Made by a program: the position numbers and the translations under genes. Positions 12,183-25,626 of a DNA stretch of 64,000 nucleotides are shown piece by piece. The notes below the pieces were generated by a model. It saw nothing but the letters and a program-made list of their open reading frames with translations, searched no databases and had not been told where the DNA came from. Position 1 is the first letter of the stretch; every line of letters starts with the position of its first letter. The stretch covers positions 5,084,001 to 5,148,000 of the forward strand of contig JBBMOL010000022.1 in assembly GCA_037954665.1 (NCBI GenBank). The letters run 5' to 3'. The DNA comes from Laguncularia racemosa (lineage: Eukaryota > Streptophyta > Magnoliopsida > Myrtales > Combretaceae).

Positions 12183-14243
12183 ACTGTGCTTCAATTACTA
12201 GATATTTAGCTAAAAAAGTAAAGAATGTTGAGCCAATGACATTAAAAAACTGCGCTTCTTAGGAGGCAACCTATGACTAATTTAGGTATGTTAAGTTCTT
12301 TTTGTTTTATTTTATTTCACTATCCTAAGTCTTTCTTGTTAAAAAAATTGTAGATTTGTAGGGGATGAAGTAAGCATACTTGAGGGGAATGAGAGTTAAT
12401 CCTTAGGTGTGGGGAAGCATTAATAACAAGAAAATTCAAGATTTAACTTTTCAAGTGTACCTAGTAAGTCATTTTCATGCTCTTTCACTTATATTAAGGT
12501 GCATAATGAACAATCACATGGATCAAATAGCTTGAAGAGTTTTACTTGATTTCTATACACTTTTTAAGCACCAGCACCACTTCAAGCCTAAGCACTACGC
12601 ATATGAAGAAGAGCTTCTAGACACTTTTTAGAGCCTTGCACGGCCCCAAGCACGACCATGCAGAAGTTGGGGCAAAGTTTCCATGTATATATATTTGTGT
12701 TTTCCTTCCTCCCTCATTCTTTCTTTTATTTCTCTCCTTATTCTAGTTTTTGCATATGATTTGTAACTAATTGAGTACCCTTATGGGAAGATTCTTTACC
12801 TGAATCTATTGAATGTTTTATTCTTTAAATTAGGATATGTTAACTTTTGTTTTTTTATTTGGTGTTTTTCGTTTTTTTTAGGGCCGATGCTGCACAACTT
12901 TTGCTTTGCTAGATTCACAACTCACCAATTATGAAAATCGAGGAAGTCCTTAGTATCCTTTTCTTTTATCTCTTTTCTTTTTTCTTATGTGTGTTTGCTT
13001 TAGGAAGATATTAGGGATAATGTCTTAAATAAGTGTAGGGAGGAATACAATGACAAAAGAAATTAGGTTTTGAATTGTTTATGCATCTTATGCTCTTGTT
13101 GATCAAATTTTCCTCCATTTACAAGTTTGCAATTGAGTTTTAATTTTGATTTTGAATTATTGAAAAGTGAAAACTTGGAAATTGTACTCATTAAAATATA
13201 AAAGTAGTATTCTTGTATACACATATGTAAAAATAATGACTTTGTGTGCCTTACTCACTTATTGTTAGGCTTGGCACAATTAGCTAGAGTTTTAGGATGA
13301 AATCCAAGTGGTTAAATCTATTTATTATTTAATAGCTGAATTCATAGTTATGAAGTAAATGAAAATCCATAGTTTCAAGTGAATTGGTTGCGTTTTTAAG
13401 CTGACTAGCTAGTATATTTAATATTAAATAATTTTGAAAGCTCTTTCAACTTTTTGTGAAAGGGGCATGTGAAATTGTTAATTTGGTAATCCCTTTTTGA
13501 AATGGTTTCTTTGAAAAAAAAAAAAGGTTTACAAATGTAATGAGTGTCATTATTAATTCCCTGTGTGTTAAGGTAAGAGAGGTTTGATGAGGTCCCTTTA
13601 AAACTTAGTCACCTAAGTTCGTTTGTCTTGGGATCGGCTGACTAATGAAATTACTATAAATTTAAAGGATATAAAAAATATAAGTTTAATGAGTTTTGTA
13701 ACTCGGATAAATAAGCCCGTAGGGACGCCCTCTATTAAGGGAATAACGTCTATTAACTTGAGTGATAAGCTCGAGATTATTGATTGAAAGCCTGCTACAT
13801 GGGTTACTTGGCTCTATCCAACTGAATTGAGCTAAAAAAAAAAATATCAAATTGACTTAGTTTAAATAAAGAGACTTGAAAGAAAAAAAGAAAATAATTC
13901 AAGGGAATAATAGATGCTATTTACTTTCACTTCTTGTTGTTATGCTTAGAAAAATAATTAAATGTTTTATGTGCTTTTTGGTAAGCGGCGAGATGCAACT
14001 GAGTAGCTTGGGCTTTGCTTGATTTGTTATTTCCTTCATGACTTTGAAAGCGGTTGCTAAATGGTGAGGATAATGGTGTAACTTACTTGGATTAATCTGA
14101 AAAGTCTAATTACTGTATGATAGGTACACATACAATTATGGTAGGTTAGCTGCTTGTGATTTAAGGTTTATAATGAGTACAATTGATGATAGGGTCTTTC
14201 TCTTGTCTTTATTTTGTTTGCTTGAGGACAAGCAAACGGCTAA
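12183..14243 (+). other. Long 3' untranslated region of the Athila-like element
   Basis: No ORF of note is present. It contains the GCGCTTCTTAGGAGGCAACC phrase (about 12253), a conserved post-integrase motif of Athila-type elements, and another GCACGGCC-type stretch near 12640. Athila elements may carry an env-like ORF here; none is recognisable. Confidence 0.65.
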
Positions 14244-14256
14244 GTGTAAGAAAGTT
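14244..14256 (+). other. Degenerate polypurine tract of the Athila-like element
   Basis: GTGTAAGAAAGTT stands directly before the 3' LTR, preceded by TTGAGGACAAGCAAA, the usual phrase before the tract in such elements. Intact relatives have a G-rich tract; here it has lost G residues. Confidence 0.6.
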
Positions 14257-15693
14257 TGATAAGTGTCGAAAGAAGCTTATTTCTAGTATTTATTAAATAT
14301 GATTTTGTATGAATTTTATGTGAATTTATCAAGAAAAAAACACTTAAATGCTCAATATTTGAATTCAAGGTTTAATGAGTGTAATTTAAGGAATTAAAGA
14401 ATGTTCGAGTGAAAATGAGGCAAACTTTGGTAAAATATAAAAAAATGGTGATTTACACGTGTACACAACCTTCAGCATGGCCATGTAAACACTAGTGCTG
14501 GAGGGCAAAAAGTAATCAGAATGTATCTTGAGATTGTACCCTAGCTTCTACACAAGTTGTGTAGAGAGTAGTGTTGAATGAGGAAATCTGACTAGAAGAG
14601 AAAATGAGGGAATTCTAGAGTGCACAATCCCGAGCACGGTTGTGCAGGAGGCCGTGCAGAACCTTAAACGTTAGAAATTCACTTTGTTCCAAAGTACATG
14701 ACCTTGAGCACGGGCGTGCAATAGGTCGTGCATGCTATCCTGCTTCTTAGACTATAAATGCTCACTTTATTTTGCAATTTAGGGATTCAAACTTTTTATC
14801 ATTCGGAGTCATTCTAAAAACCCTAGGAAAGCAAAGTTACGAATTTGAAGAGAGAAATCATTGGAGATCACAAAACATCTACAAGGGTTTATTCTTTTCA
14901 TTATGATTACTTATTATTCCTCCAAATTCTTCACGATTACTATAAATTCAATGGAGGCGTAGATTTATCTACCTTGCATCTTGTGAAACTCTAGACCATG
15001 TGATTAATTTGTTTATTGATTAATAAAAAGTTTATGCCTTTGTATCTATTCATGTATTTTGATTGTTTTGTGATTAATTTATGCGCGCAAATTAATTTAT
15101 TCATGAAGATGAGAGAGGTCTCATCTAATAAGATGAATCTTCATGAATATAAAGATTGTATGTTTTGCCTAGAGGTAGGGAAACTTCAATTTTCTATACA
15201 AAGATTAAATTTTTAGTTGGGAATTATGAACTTTAATAAATTCTTATATGGCGATAGTGAATGAGAGGTCTTTACTATTCCATGTAGGGTTAAGAATTAA
15301 TTAACTCAAGGGAGTAATTAGTTTAATTGAGAATTTCTGCAGTACAAAGCATAAGCAATTTATTAATCAACATCTTATTATAAGAAAGTTAGGGTTTATA
15401 ATGGATCATGATGAAGGGTATGTTTTTGTGATTAAATTCATTTATTAAAGCGATTATAATTAATCTTAGGATTGTTAGATTAGTTAATTAGTAATTTAAT
15501 TTATTAATCTCACATTAAGATTTAAATTAGATAGTAGAATAACGGTAATACTAGTACTTGTTTTTAAGATTTTTGTGGACAACACCCATTGCAATCTATA
15601 CTGCATTAGATATGTACATTTGTTTAGCTCGATCGTTAGATTTTTTTTAGTTTATAAATTTATAATTTAATACGATCAGAAGAGCGTCCATCA
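14257..15693 (+). repeat. 3' LTR of the Athila-like element
   Basis: About 1437 bp, collinear with 6839-8228 and ending CATCA before ATAAG. It has its own small insertions and deletions, including about 45 bp around 15060-15110. Confidence 0.9.
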
Positions 15694-15698
15694 ATAAG

Positions 15699-16420
15699 AG
15701 ATACCGATTCTCTTTGATTTTGGTAAATTGTAGTAGATCAATTTTCATAATTATTTTCATAATCATCAATTATATATATTATCAGTTAAGTGAGGAAAGA
15801 ATATTTAATTAGAATCTTGCAACTTTTAACTTGTAAAATGGTTTTTATATTACCGATGCATACGTAATATGACGACTTTAGGTTATTTTATTAGGGCCCA
15901 TTTAAGGTCATTACAGCATATGTCATCAACAAACTGATTTTAACGTTGCATAGTTTTCCATGCATGCAATAGAGAAGTACCGAGATGCCTTGGGTTGGTA
16001 GACACAAGAATAGGTATGGTACATTAATAACATTTATAATGTTATTTTACGCATTTATCGTATACTTATGTAAATGTATCCTCCATAGATTATGCGTATA
16101 TCATATACTTTGACATCCTTGGTGCGTTGCCTTCTTATTTTTGGATGAGCAATGATGTTTGACTTGCTCGTATACCTCTCAAATGCTTCAATATAGTAGA
16201 ATGGCACCTTCTAGAATGAGTCGTCCAATAGTTGGTAGATCCAGTAGATCCTAGAGCCTTGTGACACGCACCACAGGCTCGATCTTAGGGGGAAGTCTAA
16301 TGAGGACTAGATTAGATGACGTGCAGCATAGATGCATATGTGGCAAGTGAAGTGAGTAAGCATTGTTCCAATTGAGTATGACATGCACTAGCAAATGGGG
16401 TCAATCAAAGTATTACTAGG
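15699..16420. other. Intergenic DNA, nothing recognised
   Basis: AT-rich DNA with a less AT-rich patch at 16160-16420. No frame gives a recognisable protein. Confidence 0.5.
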
Positions 16421-16962
16421 ATTGACAATTTAAGAACCAACCCATGAACCTAAACAAAGCATAATATGATTAAAAATGAATTTGTATTAATAGAAATCAA
16501 CACACATAATAAATAGGTTAGACCTTGACATAACATATTTAAATTTGTGTCAAACACTTAGACTTGTTTATGAACCCAGTCATTAAAAGAGTCTTATTAA
16601 TAGGCCACAAGTTTGACTTACAAATCTATTTAGTATTAATAATATTTACATTTTATTTTATTCTTTTTTCTCCACCACATACCACTGGCCACACCATTTT
16701 CCAAATAAATAAACTAAGGTTTCATCATTTATATTTTTAACTTTTTATTCATTCCCATTTCCTAGTTACACAAGCTCAAGGCCTCAAGTTTCATTCCCAT
16801 CTTTAGCTTTTAATTCCTTCCCACTTCCCAACTACACAAGCTCATGTCTCATTTTCATTTTTGTTCCCCTACATCTTCTTCTTAACTCTCAAGTGTCAAG
16901 TCTTCTTCTCCATACATAGTCCCTACTCAATAAAGGTACTATCCTCTTTATATATATATATA

Positions 16963-17330
16963 TAAATTGAACAATTTATATAGGTAAATGTGTATTTATC
17001 TCCATAATGTAAGCTTGGTGCTTTAGTTATTATTGTTGAAGCTATATTCGTTCACATCACATAAAACCAGTTTAAGTTCACATCACATAAAACCAAATCA
17101 AGCTCTATCCATTTCATATTGTAAGGAATGTTAGTTCAGCTGATCTATAGATTTGGTGCTTTAGTTATTATCATATTAAATTGAATAATTTGGATAGGAA
17201 AATGTGTATTTACCTTTAGATTGTAAAGTTGGTGCTTTAGTTATTATCACTAAAGTCGTATTAGTTCAGAACATATAAAATCAAATAAGCTTTATCCATT
17301 TTAGATTGTAAGGAATGTTAGTTTAGCTGA
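16963..17330 (+). repeat. Tandem duplication of an approximately 190-bp unit
   Basis: The segments 16963-17150 and 17177-17330 share, in the same order, an AAATTGAA.AATTT start, GTGCTTTAGTTATTAT, a CACATAAAACCA-like part, and TTGTAAGGAATGTTAGTT. Within the first copy the words TTCACATCACATAAAACCA occur twice. It is a local duplication in non-coding DNA. Confidence 0.7.
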
Positions 17331-17839
17331 TTTTTAAATTTTGAACTTATAGTTAATTATTTTTCTCCACTGATTTAACTTGGTCTCTTTTAGATTTTGA
17401 ACTTCATGTTGTTTATTGTATGTTGAAAATTATAGAAGATGATTTGTTAAGGAGTACAAGAAGGTGACATAGTCAAGCAAATGTTTATAAATTTAATTCT
17501 GATAGAAAGTGACCATCATTTTCATAGTCTTATTTTGATAAAATACTATTGTAATGTTATAATAGTAAAGTTAGTGAAAGTGGTTAAGAAAGGTTAGGTA
17601 TGGAGTATAATAAATTAATATATTTATATTTGACGTGTTGTTTATTAATCTTTTCCAAATTTATAAGGCGAAAAAGCTAATCTACTCAACCTTGTTATTG
17701 AATCTAGAAACTGTAAAAGTTCTTTTACATACAAAGGATTGGCATGGAGAAGAAGGTGACAAACTAAACTATTTTTTTATAATATTTTCAATATTATATA
17801 TTTTCATTAATATCATTCTCTTTTATGTGTCAATTCATT

Positions 17840-20315
17840 AATTGTCTCCTTTGAAAATTTAACCGAGAATGTGATGAATTTTAAAATCACCACTAATAAT
17901 GATGCCCATTCAAACCATGGTTTAACTTAATTTAATGATGTTATGAAACTGATGAGTTTTTTAATTTGTTGTGTTTAATAAGGCTTACTTCACTAAAATT
18001 GTTGTTTGAGTTGTAATTTCATGTTAAGTTTCAAGATTTCATGTTATTAGTATTTGTAGAAGTTAATTTTATTATTGTCGTTTTTTGCTTTGTATATGTA
18101 AATATTTTATACATTTATTTATAATTTTTTAATTGATAAATGAGTTGAACTTGGATACGATATACACTTATTAAACGGGTTAGGTTACAAGTTGATGTTT
18201 TTATACATGACTGATAAATAGGTCATGTCATGGATGGAAAATTTTCAAATATAAACCCATTTAGATTTAGATACGATACACGCATGGTAACATGAATTAT
18301 GGGCTATAAGTATTACAGATGGTACCATAGTGTTATTAAATGTTATATTGGATGCATTAGAATGAAGCTCGAGGAATTGGTAAGACATATGAACCATATC
18401 ACTCTATTTCCATCTACTATGGCTATCATTGTGTAAATATAGTTTGCTTTATTTTTCATGCAAGAGGATACTTTCAATTGTATTGAGTTGGCCAACACTT
18501 TACATGAGACATGAGCCATTGTAGCTGTTGAGCAGTATCTTCTTAAGGGCCATAGAGGTGTGATGTTGTTCCCTTTAAATCACCAAGAGTAGCTACAAAT
18601 TCCTACAACTTATATAGTCCTTAGGAGAGGATAGGACTAGGGTAGGGGTCATCATTAGGTGCTATCACTAGATCAATCTCCTTTCTCCTCCTCTAGATGC
18701 TAACCGCTCATTTCTCTCCAATAGCTCATGCCTCATCAGTTCATGTTGCTTTAGTGCATGCTATTGATCCACACATCCCACCGAATTTTATGTTGTTTCA
18801 TACACCTAGTGTTGATCTAGCTATTGCCATTATGGTAATTCCACCACTTCTTAGAAGCATAAGCATCTAATTGGCATTGATATGGGTAAAGGCATTACAT
18901 AGATAGATTTATGTCATGTTACATGGGATGAGCTACTACTTATGCCTATCCCCATTTGGGAGATGTAGTGGGTTTGAGCAACTCCACCTAGGTTGGCAAT
19001 ACTTTAGAGCAGCCTACATTACTTCAGTATCAAAGGCAATGTAAGAGGCGGTTTAGCCATAGGTTGTTGTTGCTTTTGTATAGTATTTAATGTTTTATAA
19101 ACAAAACAATAAAAGAACATTTATACATGTTATATATGATGGTTTTATTGATAGAGTATTCTTCATAGATTTATGATAGTAAATTTATTTTATTATATTT
19201 TTGACATGCGATTCCGTTTTAGTAGCAAATCAACCTTGAAATGTTGAACTTTATGATTTGTTGAGAATGTGGATAGAGTTTGTGATGTGTTTGGAGTATA
19301 GATAGAGCAATTGATGTATTGGTAGTGTAGATGGCATTATATATATATATATATGTAGATGTAAATTAATTATAGGGTATTGGAGTTGGGTTTTCGTTGT
19401 CTTAGTTGTTCATGTATTCGAATATGTCAATTTGATTGTCGTTAACCTATAGAATTGTATAGTCATTGATTATAATAATTTATTTTTATATGTTATGAAT
19501 TTCATTTCTGTCCATATTAGAATGTGGTTTTATCTTTTCCATAATGTTAAACATTTCTTTCAACAAGTTTACATTTTAGGATTTTATTTTACATAATTTT
19601 TAGCATTTGAATTATTTGAACATTTGCTATGTAGATACACTTACCTTTGCTTAGTATACAAATTTATATGATTTTTTCTTTTTACAAATTTATATGATTT
19701 AATTATGTCTTTTGAATCTTAATGATTTTTTAGTATGCCCATTAAGTTTTAATGATATAAAAATATTAGAAAAAAGATGAAGAGGATGATGAGTCATTCT
19801 CATTAACATCTTTAATACCATATTATTAACTCTTTTTTAATGTATACTATTCAACAATCTCTCTTACAAGAATTAATAGAGAATGTGGTTAATTTAAATA
19901 TTGACATATGCCTGACTAAGCCATGACTTAATTTAACACATTGTGTAATGTAGTAAATAAATAATTTATTTTGTTATATTTAATTAGACTTCACTTAAGA
20001 TTTTTGTTTGTCACATTATAATTTGTTACATTAAGTTTTAAATAATTTATTCTTTTAGACTTTAATTTCATAAAGACTTTTGTTTTTATTATTGCAATAC
20101 ACTTTATAACTATGATAAGATCTATTTTAGATTTTTAATTGAAAAATGGATCTAATTTGGATGCAAAACACATTTATTAAACAAATTATGTTATGAATAT
20201 AGATTTTTAAACATAGTTAATAAACATATCATATTATGAATTGAGGTTTTTTAGTTATGAACTTATTTACACAGACATAAGACATAACAAGTCAACATGA
20301 TAGCCTTAATCGGGT
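17840..20315 (+). repeat. Two diverged direct copies of an approximately 460-bp repeat
   Basis: 17840-18300 and 19860-20315 align in order: GAGAATGTG near the start, CATG(A)CTTAATTTAA, an AGACTTCACTTAAGA/GGCTTACTTCACTAAAA stretch, then GATAAATGAGTTGAACTTGG versus GAAAAATGGATCTAATTTGG, and finally ACACTTATTAAAC and a GT(C)ATG-rich end. The endings resemble non-autonomous hAT elements, whose termini carry degenerate AACGGGTTAGGTT words. Related words occur at 16430-16620 (opposite orientation) and 40340-40540. Ends were not determined. Confidence 0.45.
18300..19860. other. Intergenic DNA between the two repeat copies
   Basis: 18350-19070 is less AT-rich than its surroundings and may be an old coding fragment of a transposon, but no frame is recognisable. 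A TA microsatellite lies at about 19338-19354. Confidence 0.4.
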
Positions 20316-21519
20316 ATGTAGTTGCTAGTGCAAGTTGTTAAGTAAGGTTACTAAGAAAATCATAGGTTAAGGCTATAATTTATAAATTGCAATACATGTC
20401 CAAGTTGCAATCTATAAATCACATGGTTGACATACAATTTCTTTGGAAAGTTCCACCCATGGAGTGTTGAGTTTTGCAACAGTATCTCGCAAATCAATTT
20501 GGCCAAGACCCTTTTTTAATAATTAGTTTTACAAAAAGGGGTATTTTAACATATTCCTCACAAGGTTTTGAGTGCCAATGGGGAAGGTTTGTGAAGTTAT
20601 TTTTGGAAATGGATTTATCTTTTTGTATTTCATAAATTACTTTCCAAAATTCCCATTAATAATTAAAAATTAATTACCAAGGTAAGAAATAGAAAATAAA
20701 CTATAAAAATTTATATGGTAAAAAACTATCTTAAAATGAGGTAAATAGAATGAATCCATCTCATATCCTACTGATCTAATTATATATACCAAATATTTGC
20801 TATGAAACAAGCATGAGTTTGGATGACCGTTTGCTCAAGGAAACAAATAGATTTTTTTTTCCTTATGCTTATCATGTTAAATAAAAATCATATAGATACT
20901 ATATTAGATTATCCATTTCTAATATATATTAAGAATGGCATAAGTGCATTTGAAGGTAGAGAGCATTAAAACGAATTATATGGAATATATAAAACTACTA
21001 AAGCATCATAGTAACATTTAAAGCATTCAAGATACTTGCAATTCCTTCTTTTATATCTCCTAAACATGTTACTATAGTACACCGTCAGAGAGTGAGGAGT
21101 TTTCATGAAGAGTATAGATAATTTACGTATTTGGAAATCAAACATATTAAGAAAGTAAAATGTTTGTGCGAATTGGAGGCCGAGGTGTTTAAGGTCCCCA
21201 TATCAAACCAATGTAGAAAATGATAATAATAGCAGCCTACGTTTTTTAGTACCTTAAATATACGGAATCTATCATTATATAATCTTTAAAATTTAAAAGT
21301 TTAAAACATATGATGATATATGAATCATATTATCTATAATAGAAATTTCTAATGGTGTTAGATCATAATCGTAGCAATGATAATGATAATGGTAATGTTT
21401 GTAGAAAAACCCACAAGGAATGGCGATAATGATAGACTATAGATGTATGTGTTAGTTTGTAAAGGAGGTTATTCTAATGATACTAGTGGTTCATGAGGAA
21501 GGTAATGGTGATAGCAATA
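20316..21519. other. AT-rich intergenic DNA left of the Mutator element
   Basis: No gene is seen. Degenerate GATAATGATAATGG repeats occur at about 21380-21430, next to the left end of the Mutator element. Confidence 0.5.
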
Positions 21520-21660
21520 GTAGCAATTGACGAGGAATCTACTAAAATAATGTAATTTTTTTTTAAAAAATTGCAAAATAGAGTATCTAAAGAAGATATT
21601 CTAAAAATAGGTTATAAAGTCGTAGATCTAAAACGCGCTTTCAGTACAATTGTACCAAAG
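21520..21660 (+). repeat. Left terminal inverted repeat of the Mutator element
   Basis: It aligns with the reverse complement of 25627-25803, clearest from 21531 (GAGGAATCT) to 21660. The long TIR is typical of Mutator-like elements. Confidence 0.7.
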
Positions 21661-22678
21661 GGATGTCTGCCCCTTTAAGTAATTTTCTTGAAGGCTCAAA
21701 TCATATTTGTGCCTTCAATACACGCAACACTCTCCTCGTACAATTAATCCCACTGTCGAATGTTTTTGTTAAACATCCACCGTCCAATAATTGTTCACAT
21801 GTGCAATGTAAGCCTACAACTTGCAAACCTAAAAAATAAAAATATGCATACAAACCTATAAAAGTATCCTATAAACCTACTTTAATAGATTTACAGATGC
21901 TATAGTATTTCAATTTAATAATACAAATGCAAAAATAGAACACATTCATTTTCATTTTTTCTTCATGTAAACTCCATCTCTTCTTTTGCTTTTCTCTCTT
22001 TCGCAAAAAGAAAAAGTTCTTCTAAAGCTATGAAATGGCGGGATTTGAACGAGTTCACTAAGATCTACCATCTCCTCAAAAAAAAAAAAAAAAACTTGAT
22101 TAATCTATATTCTAGTATGTATTTTGACAAACATTTGAATTTTTTTTGTTACCGTGTTAGTTTTCATCATTTGTAAATTTCTTTTGCCGTGATTCTTCAT
22201 AATGTTATGTTTGTTAAAAAATATTAGTACTTGTTGTTAATTTGTAGTATATTAGACATAATTTATGTACATCTTATAAGGCGTAACATGCGATAGCTAA
22301 TTTTTCTATTAGTATAGAAACAAGATCAATATTATGCTGACAAAAAAAAATTCTTATTAATTTTAAATATCAAATTTAGGTTTACTATATATATTTTTAT
22401 AAAAAATATTTTTAATTGAATAATCCTTAAAAAAAACTTTGAAAAGTTTTTTATAAAATAATATTTATTGTGTTCTTATGTAAAATTGCCAATTTTTTTT
22501 ATAAAATTTTGAATTAAAAATAAAAATAAAAATAAAAACTTAAATTTCTTTTTTCTTTTTTTTTTGTTACATGGTAAGAAAAAAGATCAATGCTATACAT
22601 TTTCAATTTAAAAAAAACCAATATTATTTATTTTTGTCTAATAGTTGATAATTTATCTATATTGTGGACGGGATAACA

Positions 22679-25360
22679 ATGGGTGACTATGTTAAATTAA
22701 TAGTCTACGCATTTGGAAATATTGTTAGTGGTAACTAGGGGCCAAAATATGATAGAGATCCAGTTAAGAAGTTGAAAATAAAGAAAAATGTGAATTACAC
22801 CGAATTCTTGTATAGAATATATCGGAGTCTTGGAGTTAATTTAACTAAAGTGGGATTGAAATAATTTATAAGCATCCTATTTTTCATAAGGGTAATATAT
22901 CTTATGCCTTGATGGCAATCAAAGATGATGATGATGATGATGTTGAAAATCTAATTAAAATTGTTGAATCCTTTGGAGAGCACGGCATACAACAGTTATA
23001 TGTTAGAATTTTTGAAGATTTAAGGGATCCATGTGAACAGCAGACATTCTAAAAAAGTAGGCACTTGCATTCCTCACCTAACAAGAAAGAAATGCCTCTC
23101 GAGCGATTGATGTTTAAAGCATATGTTCTAAGTCCTATGGAAGAGGCATCAGTGAATGATGAAGATGAAGATGAAGTAGATATAGTAGTTACTTTGGTGT
23201 TATAACGACTAGACACAAGGAATTCCTACATGGTGCGTTTGGGAGTGAAAACTATAGCGGACATTGATGTAGGAATGGCTGTTGAGGAGGAAAGTTCTGA
23301 TTATAAGGAAAGCTTTGAGGAGGACGATGAGGAAAGTGAAAACAAAAGAGATGATATAATTGCAGAGGATCATCAAGTCATACTTTTACTCAAGTAATAT
23401 ATTAGCCAAGGCAGGCTAAACCACCTAATATGGTAGTTAGAGATCTTGCTCCCTACTACAATGTTGGCAGTGATGATGGTTACATCTGTTTTGAGCAAGA
23501 GCAAAATGTAACGTGTAATGGTTTGAGCAGTAATGACAAGTTCAATAAGGGCATGAGATTTAGGACAAAGGTAGATGTTATTCAAGCAATTAAGGCTTAC
23601 CATGTAAAGAAACATTGTAACTTCACTGTTGTAGAATCTAATATGTCACTTTGGTCTGTTTATTGTTCAAAAAGAGAAGATGATTGTAAGTGGAGGCTTG
23701 GAGCCTAAAAGAAGAAGTTAGAGGGGTTGTTTATAGTTACCGAATTTGAGAGTCTACACACATGCATCAACTTGATGACAAGTTAAGATTGCCTAAAGTT
23801 GGATTGCAATCTTCTTACAAACTAGTTTGTAAATCTTGTCTAGGACAATCTTGATATGAAGGTTGCAGAGCTTGCTTTTGTTGTGGAATAGGAATTTGGT
23901 TACAAGATAGGTAAGAGATGGGTTTGGGAGGGGAAGAAATGGGCTATTGAGCATGTATATGGGAATTGGGAAACATCTTACAATGAGCTCCCTAAGCTTT
24001 TAAATGAGATAAAAAATACCAATCTCAGAACACAAGTTGATTGGGGGTAGAGAAGATCGACTCCCGAGGTGTCGACTCTGAAGTGAGTTTTTTAAGCCTT
24101 TGGGCTATGCATTGCAGCATGAAGATCACTTAGACTTATTGTTATCATTGATGGAACTTTTCTGTATGGAAAGTATACATACAAGTTGCTAATTACTTGT
24201 AACATTAATGACAACAACTATATACTTCCGTTAGCTTTCACTCTCATAGATGATGAGTCAGTTGAAACATAAAGTTGGTTTTTGAGGAAATTGAGGAAAC
24301 ATGTGGTTGGCAATCGTGAAGGTTATAAAACCATTTTTCTTATATCAAACAAACACCTTGGCATCAAGTCAGCAATCGAAGCTTAAGCCAATGGATGGCG
24401 CCTTCTATTTGCAATGTGGTGATTTTGTATATGACACATTGCAAACAACTCCAATAAGACACACAAAAATATGCAATGCAAGAAGTTGGTCACCTATGCG
24501 GAAATGCAGGCATAAGCTCGAAAACTAAACTGTTTCATGAACCAAGTGAGAACTATTAAGCTTGATGCCCTAGTGTGGTTTGACGATGTGCTAGGGGAGA
24601 TGTGGACACTAGCTTATGACGATTGTTATTGGTTTGGGTATATGACTTCTAACATTTTAGAAAGCTACAATTTTGTCTTGAAAGGAGCTCGAGGCTTACT
24701 AGTGCCTGCTTTAGTGAAGAAGATTTTTTATAATTGCGTGGCTTACTTCGTCAACAAACATTCAAAGGTGCTTAAGAATATGGCAGATGATAGAATTTTT
24801 GCCAAATTTGCCACCGAAAAGGTAGACAGATGGAGTTTACAAGCTAACAACCACAAGGTTATCAACTACAACAAGCAAGAGAGAATTTTTTAAGTGCTCA
24901 TTGGTAATTGTCGTGTAGCAAGTGGCTTGAGGGGAGAGGGTCGGACACACACTATTGACTTTACCTACAACATATACACTTGCCAAAAGTGGAAAATATA
25001 CCAAATCCTATGCTCCAATGCCTATGTAGTAGTTGCTTTAATTAGGCTTGATATGCTAGTATCTATACCAGACTAGTACAAATGGATGCACTAAGAGCTC
25101 ACATATAGGATCAACTCCCTACCCATAAGCAACTAGTTCAATTGGGAATTGATACAGTTCCCGTTACTCCATCTAAGAGCAAAGCTTGCATGGAAAAGGG
25201 GGAAACTGAAGCAAAAAAGATACTACATGGAAATGACATTAGGAAGTGTCTAGATAAGATCACATGTGAACTTTATAGAGGAGAAAGCCATAATAGAAGA
25301 ACATGCTTACATCGACATGATAATGGCAAACATTGGATCATTAGATGCATGATTAATTAA
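22679..25360 (+). pseudogene. MURA-like Mutator transposase pseudogene
   Basis: The start MGDYVKLIVYAFGN matches the usual N-terminus of plant MULE transposases. An acidic stretch follows (the GAT repeat at 22924). The DNA-binding domain is at 23430-23708 (FRTKVDVIQAIKAYHVKKHCNF and a C.WRLGA end). The MULE catalytic domain spans about 24130-24890, with IDGTFLYGKYTYKLLI, LISNKHLGIKSAI, and TSNILESYNFVLKGAR. A SWIM-type zinc finger trace lies near 24960-25040 (YTCQKWKIYQILCSNAY). The second catalytic aspartate of ISD.H.GI is asparagine here, the SWIM histidine is lost, and many stops and frame changes interrupt the frame. The gene would encode the nuclear transposase cutting at the element's TIRs; this copy is dead. 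Confidence 0.85.
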
Positions 25361-25626
25361 ATTTTAGCTTAGCTTTGCATATTTATGATATCGAATCATT
25401 GCCTATATAATGCTAACATTTTTTGTTTTCATTATATAGATTAGATAGAATTTAGGCCATTTCATCAATCTATTTTAATGTAACAAGAGGGACATCACTC
25501 ATGGACATTTGCGATTCTTGTACATTAATATTTGAAATTTTGTAATTTAATATTTTTTAATAATTTTTTTTCTATTTTTCTATCTATACTTTTACATTTT
25601 CTTTAACAATTGTTTTTAGACTTTTT

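Larger units (their letters stand above)
6839..15693 (+). mobile_element. Athila-like Ty3/gypsy retrotransposon, internally deleted
   Basis: The element has two long LTRs (6839-8228 and 14257-15693), both starting TGATAAGT and ending CATCA. The flanks are ATAGG (6834-6838) and ATAAG (15694-15698), an imperfect 5-bp target duplication. A tRNA-Asp-type primer binding site follows the 5' LTR, and a purine-rich tract precedes the 3' LTR. Inside are gag remnants, a retropepsin remnant with a changed active site, and then, after an abrupt junction near 11880-11905, only the C-terminal part of integrase. RT, RNase H and the integrase core are missing. Assignment to Athila rests on the protein style of gag and protease (LEKQIGQL, TLRSGKEL, PYSNTYNP words) and on the Asp-type PBS. 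The element cannot move by itself. Confidence 0.9.

Noticed and set aside
12183..14243. env-like gene of the Athila-like element
   Set aside because: Athila relatives can have one here, but no frame longer than chance or with membrane-protein character is seen.
22924..22942. GAT trinucleotide microsatellite as a separate feature
   Set aside because: It is the acidic aspartate run of the Mutator transposase pseudogene.
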